Origin: Streptomyces spinoverrucosus
GTDB lineage: Bacteria; Actinomycetota; Actinomycetes; Streptomycetales; Streptomycetaceae
Assembly: GCF_006539505.1 (NCBI RefSeq)
Contig: NZ_BJND01000040.1
Location: forward strand, 38,308-102,307
Direction: 5' to 3'
DNA: 64,000 bases
Position 1 is the first letter of the stretch; each line of letters starts with the position of its first letter. Below, piece by piece: positions 8,945-16,410 of the stretch. The notes beneath the pieces were generated by a model that made no database searches, was not told where the DNA came from, and saw nothing but the letters and a program-made list of their open reading frames with translations. The translations under genes and the position numbers were made by a program.

Positions 8945-10024
8945 TCAGAGCTCCTTCCGGAACCCTTCCGTCACCTTCAGGAAGATGTCGTTCCCTTCGG
9001 CCTCCCCGATTGTCACGCGCACACCCTCGCCCGGGAACGGCCGCACGATGACCCCCGCCTGCTCGCACGCCGCCGCGAAGGCGACCGTGCGCTCCCCCAG
9101 CGGCAGCCAGACGAAGTTGGCCTGGGTCTCGGGGACCGTCCAGCCCTGCTCACGCAGCCCGTCGACCACGCGGTTGCGCTCACACACCAGCGACCCGACC
9201 CGGCCGAGCAGCTCGTCCTCGGCGCGCAGTGAGGCGATCGCCGCCTCCTGCGCCAGCCGGCTCACCCCGAAGGGCACCGCCGTCTTGCGCAGCGCATCCG
9301 CCACGGGCTCGTGCGCGATGGCAAACCCGACGCGCAGACCGGCCAAGCCGTACGCCTTCGAAAACGTCCGCAAGACACAGACGTTGGGCCGCTCGCGGTA
9401 CAGCTCGCAGCCGTCCGGCACCTCGGGATCGCGGATGAACTCGCGGTACGCCTCGTCGAGCACGACCAGCACATCACCCGGCACCCGGTCCAGGAAGCGC
9501 TCCAGTTCGGCCCGCCGTACGGCCGTGCCGGTGGGGTTGTTGGGGTTGCAGACGAAGATCAGCCGCGTCCGGTCCGTGATCGCGTCCGCCATCGCGTCCA
9601 GGTCGTGCACGGCCCCCGGCGTCAGCGGCACCCGCACGGACGTGGCACCACTGATCTGCGTGATGATCGGGTACGCCTCGAAGGAGCGCCAGGCGTAGAT
9701 CACCTCGTCGCCGGGCCCGCTCGTGGACTGCACCAGCTGCTGGGCGACCCCGACCGAGCCGGTGCCGGTGGCCAGATGGGACGCGGGGACGCCGAAACGG
9801 TCGGACAGCTCGTTCACCAGGTCCGTGCAGAACATGTCCGGGTAGCGGTTGAAGGACGAGGCGGCGGCCGTCACGGTCTCCATCACGCCGGGCAGCGGCG
9901 GATAGGGGTTCTCGTTGGAGGACAGCTTGTAGGCGACCGGCCGGTCGGCCGCGGCCGGCCGGCCCGGCTTGTAGGTGGGGATTCCCTCCAACTCCGCGCG
10001 CAGCTTGGGGCTCGTCTCGCTCAC
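8945..10024 (-). CDS. hisC: Histidinol-phosphate / aromatic aminotransferase (class I/II PLP)
   Basis: 359 aa PLP-dependent fold-type I aminotransferase. Visible: 'NPNNPTGT' around the cofactor-binding Asn, 'VLDEAYREF' with the PLP-nitrogen Asp, and the Schiff-base Lys in 'RTFSKAYGLAGLRVGFA'. Closest subfamily is HisC, which converts imidazole-acetol phosphate to histidinol phosphate in histidine synthesis. Members outside his operons can act mainly on phenylalanine/aromatic substrates, and no other his gene is nearby. GTG 10024 is preferred because AGGAGG lies 7 nt upstream; an upstream ATG at 10075 lacks this and adds an unconserved tail. Confidence 0.88.
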   Translation of the reverse strand: MSETSPKLRAELEGIPTYKPGRPAAADRPVAYKLSSNENPYPPLPGVMETVTAAASSFNRYPDMFCTDLVNELSDRFGVPASHLATGTGSVGVAQQLVQSTSGPGDEVIYAWRSFEAYPIITQISGATSVRVPLTPGAVHDLDAMADAITDRTRLIFVCNPNNPTGTAVRRAELERFLDRVPGDVLVVLDEAYREFIRDPEVPDGCELYRERPNVCVLRTFSKAYGLAGLRVGFAIAHEPVADALRKTAVPFGVSRLAQEAAIASLRAEDELLGRVGSLVCERNRVVDGLREQGWTVPETQANFVWLPLGERTVAFAAACEQAGVIVRPFPGEGVRVTIGEAEGNDIFLKVTEGFRKEL

Positions 10025-10455
10025 CGCAGTCCTCCTCGCGACCACCGGCGGCCCCTGACCGCCGCCGGCTTCCAATGCTTCTCACCTTATGAGGATTCGG
10101 CGCCACTGCGTATGGGTGGGACAGACCCCATCAGCCAGACCCCATCAGTCTCATCAGCATCATGGGCATCACCGCATGAAGGCGCACGAATCGGGGGGCG
10201 CGCCACACATATATCTACGCGCCGGTGGCTCACGCCGTAGCGCGCATCCCCCGGTCAGGTGAGTTGAGACCTCTTCGAAACATCGGGGTCTTGGCAGGCT
10301 CGTGCGCGCCGACAAGCCACGTACTGCGCCAGAGGGCTGCAACTCCCTTGTTATCCAAGGCATTTGACACCCTTTGACCTTGCAGAAACGTGCCTGTCAA
10401 CGGGTGCATATGCGTCCGCACTACCCCACCGCATGAGCCCTACTATCGGCTCGCC
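10025..10455. other. 431-bp intergenic region, hisC / LacI divergent promoters
   Basis: No coding potential is convincing here. A TTGACA (10364-10369) could be a -35 box for the LacI gene, but no good -10 follows. A short palindrome CCTTG-N5-CAAGG (10346-10360) is a weak operator candidate for the adjacent LacI protein. Confidence 0.4.
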
Positions 10456-11562
10456 ATGACAGCAGCAGGGAAGCACCAGGTGAGCCGCGCGGAAACCTCT
10501 CGTCGAGGCAGTCGGCCGGGCCGGGCGGGCATCAGAGATGTGGCCGCCGCCGCCGGGGTCTCCATCACGACCGTCTCCGACGCACTCAACGGCAAGGGCC
10601 GGCTCCCGGACGCCACCCGACGCCATGTCCGTGAGGTCGCCGACCGGCTGGGCTACCGCCCGTCGGCCGCGGCCCGAACGCTCCGTACCGGCAAGTCCGG
10701 ACTGATCGGCCTGACCGTGACGACGTACGGGGATGAACCTTTCACCTTCACGGAGTTCGCGTACTTCGCCGAGATGGCCCGCGCCGCCACCTCGGCCGCG
10801 CTCGCCCGCGGCTACGCCCTCGTCATCCTGCCCGCGACCTCCCGCCACGACGTGTGGTCGAACGTCGCCCTCGACGGCACCGTTGTCATCGACCCCTCCG
10901 ACCACGATCCAGTCGTCAGCGAACTGGTCAGGCAAGGTTTACCGGTCGTCTCCGACGGCCGCCCGGCCGGCGCGCTCCCGGTCACGGCCTGGGTCGACAA
11001 CGACCACGAGGCCGCGGTGCTCGGCATCCTCGACCACCTCGCCGACGCCGGCGCCCGCCGGATCGGCCTGCTGACCGGGACCACGACCGACACCTACACA
11101 CACCTGTCCACCACGGCGTACCTGCGCTGGTGCGAACGTGTCGGCCAGGACCCGGTCTACGAGGCGTACCCGGCGCACGATCCCTGCGCGGGCGCCGTCG
11201 CCGCCGACCGCCTGCTCGCCCGACCCGACCGGCCGGACGCCGTCTACGGCCTGTTCGACCCGAACGGCACCGACCTGCTCGCCGCCGCCCGTCGCTACGG
11301 GCTGCGCGTACCGGACGATCTGCTGCTGGTCTGCTGCAGCGAGTCGACCGTTTACGCCAACACCGAGCCGCCCATCACCACGCTTTCCCTGAAGCCGCGC
11401 CGGATCGGCACGGCCGTGGTCCAGCTGCTCATCGACGCCATCGAGGGCGTCGAGTCGGACCGGCCGGTCGAGCAGGTCATACCTACCGAGCTGATCGTGC
11501 GCACCTCGTCGCAGCGGCGCTCCCCGCGCACCACGGTCAGCCCACCGCGGACGCCCGACTAG
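10456..11562 (+). CDS. LacI-family transcriptional regulator (contains TTA codon)
   Basis: 368 aa. An N-terminal LacI helix-turn-helix, 'GIRDVAAAAGVSITTVSDAL', is followed by a hinge 'LGYRPSAAARTLRTGKSG' and a periplasmic-binding-like sensor domain. It is a cytoplasmic sugar- or metabolite-responsive repressor; no transport or catabolic operon lies next to it, so the effector is unknown. Codon 162 (10939-10941) is TTA, which in Streptomyces needs the bldA tRNA and links synthesis to development. ATG 10456 is chosen; GTG 10480 with AGGGA upstream is an alternative. The stop codon coincides with the left end of a MITE-like element, so the original C-terminus may have been altered. Confidence 0.88.
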   Translation: MTAAGKHQVSRAETSRRGSRPGRAGIRDVAAAAGVSITTVSDALNGKGRLPDATRRHVREVADRLGYRPSAAARTLRTGKSGLIGLTVTTYGDEPFTFTEFAYFAEMARAATSAALARGYALVILPATSRHDVWSNVALDGTVVIDPSDHDPVVSELVRQGLPVVSDGRPAGALPVTAWVDNDHEAAVLGILDHLADAGARRIGLLTGTTTDTYTHLSTTAYLRWCERVGQDPVYEAYPAHDPCAGAVAADRLLARPDRPDAVYGLFDPNGTDLLAAARRYGLRVPDDLLLVCCSESTVYANTEPPITTLSLKPRRIGTAVVQLLIDAIEGVESDRPVEQVIPTELIVRTSSQRRSPRTTVSPPRTPD

Positions 11563-11664
11563 GACCTGTCGTTCGGATCAGGTCGGCTGAGAGAAACCAC
11601 GCCTTTCAGCCGACCCGAGCGCGTGCCAGACTCCGCGACGTCGGCATGATCCAAACGACAGACC
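11562..11664. mobile_element. MITE-like element, ~103 bp, no coding content
   Basis: Left end GGACCTGTCGTTCGGATCA and right end (read from the other strand) GGTCTGTCGTTTGGATCA are near-identical terminal inverted repeats, 103 bp apart. Inside is a second inverted repeat (11581-11590 with 11606-11615), so the element can fold. The tips resemble those of IS5-type transposons common in Streptomyces. Size, lack of ORF and terminal symmetry fit a non-autonomous miniature element or the ends of a collapsed IS. TA lies at both flanks. It begins at the last base of the LacI-family stop codon. Confidence 0.65.
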
Positions 11665-11891
11665 ATAGGGCTGAAGCACCACACAGGGGTGACGCGGCAC
11701 GCTCATCGGGCCGGTGAAAGCCCGGCCCAATCGGGGCGAAAGCCGCGGTGAACCGGAGTCCCGCCCGATTCACTACCCCTGGGTCATCACATGGCGCGAT
11801 CCGCATTCCTATGATGGGCCCACGACACCGCGGGCCGCTGCGACCAGGCAGTCCGATGCGGTGCAGATGCGGCGCGATGGTGGAGGGGTCG

Positions 11892-12980
11892 ATGACTCAG
11901 GGGGCCGGTCAGGGACCCGAGGTGGAGCGGACGGCGACGCTGCGCGACTTCCGGGTGCCCGCTTACGTCCACGAGACCGGTCCGTACGTCCACAGCGCGC
12001 ACCCCGGCGACGTCGTGAGCCCCGTCGCCGAGCCGGTGGACTACCCGCAGGAGTACACGCCCACGGAGCGCGACCTGCCCGTCATCAACCGGGGTGACAC
12101 GGTTCAGGTGACCGTCGATCCGCTGGCCGTGCCGGCCCCGCAGCCGCAGCCCACCACCGGCCCCGGGCCCCTGTACGTCGTGGGCGACGTACACGGCTAT
12201 CTCGACGAGTTGGTGGCCGCGCTGCAGGAGAAGGGCCTCATCGACACCGCCGGCCAGTGGTCTGCGGGGACCACCCGGCTGTGGTTCCTGGGCGACTTCA
12301 CCGACCGCGGCCCGGACGGCATCGGCGTGATCGACCTCGTGATGCGGCTGTCCGCCGAGGCCGCCGCGGCCGGCGGCTACTGCAAGGCCCTGATGGGCAA
12401 CCACGAACTGCTCCTGCTCGGCGCCAAGCGGTTCGGCGACACGCCCGTCAACTCCGGCGCGGGCACCGCCACCTTCCAGGCCGCCTGGCTGCTCAACGGC
12501 GGGCAGAAGACCGACATGGACCGGCTCCAGGACCACCATCTGCAGTGGATGGCCCGCCTCGACGCGCTCGTCGAGATCGACGGCCATCTGCTCGTCCACT
12601 CGGACACCACCGCCTATCTCGACTACGGCGACTCCATCGAGGCCGTCAACGACAACGTCCGCGAGGCCCTCACCCGTAATGACGCGGACGAGGTCTGGGA
12701 CCTGTTCCGCAAGTTCACCAAGCGCTTCTCCTTCCGCGACGAGGGCGGCGCCGACGCCGTACGCTCACTGCTCGATACGTACGGCGGCACCCGTATCGTT
12801 CACGGCCACAGCCCCATTCCCTACCTGCTCGGCGAGGTCGGCTCCGAGGACGGCGAGGACGGCAGCGGCCCGGCCGTCGAGGGACCGCACGTCTACGCCG
12901 AGGGCCTCGCCATCGCCATGGACGGTGGGGTGACCATGGCCGGAAAGCTACTGGTCCAGCAACTTCCCCTGGATATCTGA
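11892..12980 (+). CDS. Calcineurin-like metallophosphoesterase (PPP-type)
   Basis: 362 aa. The PPP metal-binding motifs occur in order: 'YVVGDVHGYLDEL' (GDxHG), 'LGDFTDRGPDG' (GDxxDRG), 'MGNHELLLLG' (GNHE) and a late 'VHGHSPIPYL' (GHxP). About 90 residues without recognisable motifs precede them. PPP-family enzymes are dinuclear-metal phosphatases of phosphoproteins or Ap4A-like nucleotides; the substrate here is not predictable. ATG 11892 has GGAGGGG five bases upstream; longer in-frame starts run into unconserved sequence. It stands alone, with a MITE-like element about 230 bp upstream. Confidence 0.85.
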   Translation: MTQGAGQGPEVERTATLRDFRVPAYVHETGPYVHSAHPGDVVSPVAEPVDYPQEYTPTERDLPVINRGDTVQVTVDPLAVPAPQPQPTTGPGPLYVVGDVHGYLDELVAALQEKGLIDTAGQWSAGTTRLWFLGDFTDRGPDGIGVIDLVMRLSAEAAAAGGYCKALMGNHELLLLGAKRFGDTPVNSGAGTATFQAAWLLNGGQKTDMDRLQDHHLQWMARLDALVEIDGHLLVHSDTTAYLDYGDSIEAVNDNVREALTRNDADEVWDLFRKFTKRFSFRDEGGADAVRSLLDTYGGTRIVHGHSPIPYLLGEVGSEDGEDGSGPAVEGPHVYAEGLAIAMDGGVTMAGKLLVQQLPLDI

Positions 12981-13179
12981 GCGTTCCCGGGGCAGGCGTA
13001 TCCCGACGGCGGACCGGCGCACGACGGCGCAGGCCAGGGGTCAATTTCTTCAAACCCCCTGTCACGGCGCACCGTCACCGCTCTACCATCGCCTTATCCG
13101 TAGCAGGCTCCCCTCCGTTTCTGCCCGACGGCTCGTCAGCGTGCGAGCCCCAAGCCCTACGGAGCATCGGGGGATGCAC

Positions 13180-14040
13180 ATGAACAGCGTTCCGCAGCAC
13201 CTGTTGAGCGAGGACCGCCAGGAATACGAGCGGCTCCTCGATGAGGCGCTGCGCTCCGCACACCACCGACCGGAACTGGCCGCTGTGGGACAGCGGCTCA
13301 ACCCCGAACAACTGCGCACCATGGCGCTCAACGCCACCGCACTCATCACGGCGGCCGCGGCGACCGAGTACCAGTACTACGTCAAGGTCCGCGAGGAACT
13401 GCGCCGCCCGGCGCCGTCCACCCCGTCGACCGCCCGCGAGTCCGGTTCCACCGAGCCGGGCACGGGCGCCGTGGGGCTCGCCACCACCATGGGAGAGGCC
13501 GCCGCCGAGACCGTCGGCGCGGGCGCCGTCGCCATCCTCGCGGTCCTGGCGCCGGTCCTGGCCGGCACGGCCGCGGTGATCTTCCTGCTCGTCGGCTACA
13601 CCCTGAAGATGCTCGACCCCGAGCCGGGCATCGCCCAGACCATGGTCACCACCGGATGGGTGTTCGGCGCCGTGACCGCGGTCGCGATCCTGCTCGCCGC
13701 CGTGGGTCTGCTGCTCACCGCACTGCGCAACCGGCCCGCGCGCGAATCCGGGCCGTACGGCGAACTCGGCGGCGAGGTGGCCAGGGCCAGGGAGGCCTGG
13801 CGCCAGGCCCTGCTGGAGAACGGCATCCTGCCGTTCCTCCGGGAGGCGCTCACCGCCCCAGGTCCGGCCGCACTGCACCGTACGGCTCCGACGATCCCGA
13901 CCAGTCGTATGCCGCACCTGGGCTACGACCGCCCGGGCTTCACCAGCCCCGGTGACGGCCCGTCGGGCGCACGCCCGAGCTTCACCAGCCCGGACTACAC
14001 CAGCCCGGACTTCGGAGGCCCGGACCACAAGCCGGAATGA
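13180..14040 (+). CDS. Two-helix membrane protein of unknown function
   Basis: 286 aa. The N-terminal ~90 residues are helical and charged, then two hydrophobic stretches are visible: about residues 122-145 ('AVAILAVLAPVLAGTAAVIF') and 165-190. The C-terminal ~90 residues are Pro/Gly/Ser-rich and end in short repeats of 'FTSP/YTSPDF' type. This suggests a bitopic or hairpin membrane protein with a disordered tail. I do not recognise a named family. ATG 13180 has GGGGGA at 5 nt spacing. A terminator follows directly. Confidence 0.7.
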   Translation: MNSVPQHLLSEDRQEYERLLDEALRSAHHRPELAAVGQRLNPEQLRTMALNATALITAAAATEYQYYVKVREELRRPAPSTPSTARESGSTEPGTGAVGLATTMGEAAAETVGAGAVAILAVLAPVLAGTAAVIFLLVGYTLKMLDPEPGIAQTMVTTGWVFGAVTAVAILLAAVGLLLTALRNRPARESGPYGELGGEVARAREAWRQALLENGILPFLREALTAPGPAALHRTAPTIPTSRMPHLGYDRPGFTSPGDGPSGARPSFTSPDYTSPDFGGPDHKPE

Positions 14041-14045
14041 CCTGC

Positions 14046-14075
14046 GGCTTGCGCCCCCACCCGGGTGCGCAAGCC
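14046..14075 (+). terminator. Terminator after the two-helix membrane protein gene
   Basis: GGCTTGCGC / GCGCAAGCC, a 9-bp perfect stem with a 12-nt loop, starting 5 bp after the stop codon. Confidence 0.7.
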
Positions 14076-14185
14076 GTCGATCCGGCGGTATCGGTGCGCT
14101 GTCGTGTGCGGGCTGCTCCGAGACGACGACGGGGCCGCGTGGCCTCGGCGACGCGACCTTCGCGCCCCCGTCGAGTCGTCTCGGC

Positions 14186-14320
14186 TCAGTCCGCGATCGG
14201 CAGATACACCCGGTTACCGGCCGCCGCGAACTCCTTGGACTTCTGAGCCATGCCCTGCTCGATCTCTGCCTGGCTACCGCCGTGTTCGCGGCGGATGTCC
14301 TGGGAGATCTTCATCGAGCG
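14186..14320 (-). pseudogene. Detached thiC 3' end, copy A
   Basis: On the minus strand this reads the last 44 codons of a ThiC protein and its stop, from 'SMKISQDIRREHGG' to 'GNRVYLPIAD'. There is no start, no catalytic core and no CxxC cluster. It differs clearly from the complete thiC in this window (SMKISQSITERFG... and ...VYLPLAE), so it is a separate allele rather than a recent copy. It lies in the same orientation as thiC, 2.2 kb downstream of it, just before DUF4240 copy 1. See the findings on cassette accretion. Confidence 0.85.
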
Positions 14321-14371
14321 AAGGATGATCCCTCACAGGCAGTGCCATACCGGGATGGCATGGTGCCGGCC

Positions 14372-14940
14372 ATGGACATCGACCGGTTCTGGCAGCTCAT
14401 CGAATCCGCGCGTTCTTCCGCGGCCACCGTCGGCAAGCCGCTCGACGAGGTGCTGGTGAGCCTGCTCGCCGACCGCCAGCCCCAGGAGATCCTTGCGTAC
14501 GCCGCGAGGTTCGACGAGGTGCATGACGGCCTGTACCGGTGGGACGTCTGGGCCGCCGCGTACCTCATAGGCGGTGGTTGCTCCGACGACGGCTTCATCG
14601 ACTTCCGAGCGGGGGTGATCGCCCTCGGCCGCGAGTGGTACGAGCGCACCACCGCAGAGCCGGACAGCCTTGCCGAGCATCCTGCCGTGGTGGTGGCGAC
14701 GTCGGCTCACCACGACGAGGCCCTGTTCTACGAAGCCATGAACTACACGGCTTCCAGCGCCTTCGAACGCCTCACCGGCGACCCGGATGCCTTCTACGAA
14801 GCCTGGGCCGGGTACCTGCCCGCTGATGAAGAGGGACGCGCGGAAGCGGACATGGGCGAAGACTTCGACTTCGACGACGCCGAGGAGATGCACCGGCGGC
14901 TCCCCGCCTCGCGCGGCTCCATCTCGGACCGAGCGGCTAG
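14372..14940 (+). CDS. DUF4240 domain protein, copy 1 (apparent 3' frameshift)
   Basis: Starts 'MDIDRFWQLIESARSSA' and keeps the DUF4240 core 'RWDVWAAAYLIGGGCSDDGF' and 'DFRAGVIALGREWYE', with the acidic tail 'EDFDFDDAEEMHRRLP'. The family is common in actinobacteria; its role is unknown. Compared with copy 2 (15757-16326), the reading shifts after 'RRLP'. Adding one C to the run at 14902-14905 restores L-P-R-L-A-R-L and a stop at 14938-14940, giving exactly 189 aa like copy 2. As written, the frame stays open to 15028 with an unrelated tail antisense to the next gene. This is either a real 1-bp deletion or a sequencing error. Confidence 0.8.
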
Positions 14941-15437
14941 ATGTAGTCGAAGTACCGAATCCACCAATCGACTCGGTCCCCGGGGCGGTACGTGGCCAGG
15001 GGACTCAGTCCGTCGTACGGACGGGTGAGCAGGCGCTCGGGGATCGGCACGTAGCCCAGGTCCGTGAGAGCACGCTCGACTCTGCGCAGGTCGGTGACGT
15101 CGAGCGCGCCTGCCTCCACCGCCTCATCGGCATCGGAGTAGACGCCCGGGTTCTCTGCGGCTACGACTGCCATCGATCCGAAGTTGCTGACCAAGACGAC
15201 GATCCGCTCCCCGCGTGCTGTGGCCTCCGCCGGCACTTCGACCCTGGCGTGCAGGCTCGCGTCCTGCACCTGGCGATCGGCTGTGCATCGGGTGTTGAAG
15301 TCGGCGTCCAGCCTGGCTACCAGTTGATCGAACAGCGCGCGCGTCGCCGCGTGGTCGTAGCCAGGTGGATGCTCCACCAGCTCTGGATCGTCCAGGCGGT
15401 GAAGGAGGGCGTTCAGGTCGGCATCGCTGTACGTCAT
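14937..15437 (-). CDS. Hypothetical protein between thiC-end fragments
   Basis: 166 aa, acidic, no signal peptide or membrane segment. It starts 'MTYSDADLNALLHRLDDPEL' and ends in a Trp/Tyr-rich tail 'DRVDWWIRYFDYI'. I do not recognise the family. Size, acidity and solitary occurrence among cargo genes would fit a small accessory or immunity-type protein, but nothing in the sequence proves this. Its stop overlaps the restored stop of DUF4240 copy 1 in a CTAG (14937-14940), so the two are convergent. The start is ATG 15437; an in-frame ATG at 15470 is possible. Confidence 0.6.
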   Translation of the reverse strand: MTYSDADLNALLHRLDDPELVEHPPGYDHAATRALFDQLVARLDADFNTRCTADRQVQDASLHARVEVPAEATARGERIVVLVSNFGSMAVVAAENPGVYSDADEAVEAGALDVTDLRRVERALTDLGYVPIPERLLTRPYDGLSPLATYRPGDRVDWWIRYFDYI

Positions 15438-15485
15438 CTGCCCAGGATGGCGAAACAGCCACAAGCACACGGCTCGGTCCTGCGG

Positions 15486-15645
15486 TCAGTGCGCCAGCGG
15501 CAGGTAGACACGGTTGCCGGAAGCCGCGAACTCCTTGGACTTCTCCAGCATCCCGGCCTCGATCTCCTCCGGAGTGGCGTCCGCCTCGCCGCCGAACTGC
15601 TCTGTGATGCTTCTGCTGATCTTCATCGAGGACGACTTCACTCCG
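15486..15645 (-). pseudogene. Detached thiC 3' end, copy B
   Basis: On the minus strand it encodes 'GVKSSSMKISRSITEQFGG' through 'KSKEFAASGNRVYLPLAH' and a stop, i.e. the final ~50 codons of ThiC. 'GVKSSSMKIS' aligns with 'GPKFCSMKIS' of the complete thiC, but the Fe-S cysteines are gone. It is closer to the complete thiC than copy A is, yet still a different allele. It lies 0.77 kb downstream of the thiC stop, in the same orientation, with DUF4240 copy 2 between. Confidence 0.88.
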
Positions 15646-15756
15646 GACTCAGCCGCACCCGCAAGGGATGCACGCAAATCACCGGGCTGCGTGGATAGAA
15701 CAGAGCTCTACCGAGCGTCGTCCCATTGTCGTACCGGGGTGGCACAGTGCAGCATC

Positions 15757-16326
15757 ATGAACATTGACCGGTTCTGGAACATCATCGAATCCGCACGTTC
15801 TGCGGCCGGCGCCTCCGGCGGGCTCTTCGACCAGGCGCTGGTGGAGCTCCTCGCCGGTTGCCCTTCCCAGGAGATCCTTGAGTATGCCGAGCGGTTCGAT
15901 GAGGTACATGACGCTCTGTACCGCTGGGATGTCTGGGCGGCGGCATACCTCATCGGCGGCGGCTGCTCCGACGACAGTTTCGTGGACTTCCGAGCGGGAG
16001 TAATCGCACTCGGGCGGGACTGGTACGAGCGCACGGCTCTGGATCCGGACAGCCTCGCCGGGCACCCCACCGTCATTGAAGCTGTAAGTACCCACCGCGA
16101 CGAGGTGCTCTTCTACGAAGACGTGAACTACGCCGCCAGCGGCGCATTTGAACGCCTTACAGGAAACCCGGATGCCTTCTACGAGGCCTGGGCTGAGTAC
16201 CGGACATCTGATGAGCAGGACAGCGACGCAGCGGACATGGGGGAAGACTTCGACTTCGACGACGCGGATGAGATGCATCGGCGACTGCCCCGTCTGGCAA
16301 GGCTATACCTCGGAGCCGACGACTAG
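15757..16326 (+). CDS. DUF4240 domain protein, copy 2
   Basis: 189 aa, intact. 'MNIDRFWNIIESARSA', 'YRWDVWAAAYLIGGGCSDD' and 'DFRAGVIALGRDWYE' mark DUF4240, and an acidic C-terminal patch 'GEDFDFDDADEMHRRL' precedes 'RLARLYLGADD'. It is a diverged paralogue of copy 1 at 14372. Each copy lies between thiC 3' ends: this one between copy B and the complete thiC. It is convergent with thiC (84-bp gap). The function of the family is unknown. Confidence 0.85.
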   Translation: MNIDRFWNIIESARSAAGASGGLFDQALVELLAGCPSQEILEYAERFDEVHDALYRWDVWAAAYLIGGGCSDDSFVDFRAGVIALGRDWYERTALDPDSLAGHPTVIEAVSTHRDEVLFYEDVNYAASGAFERLTGNPDAFYEAWAEYRTSDEQDSDAADMGEDFDFDDADEMHRRLPRLARLYLGADD

Positions 16327-16410
16327 GGGAGTCGCAATCCGCACCCTCCAAGCGGAGCAGGACGACCCGCGACTGCTCGAAGAGGCGCGGGCCGTTCTGT
16401 AGGGCTCCGA

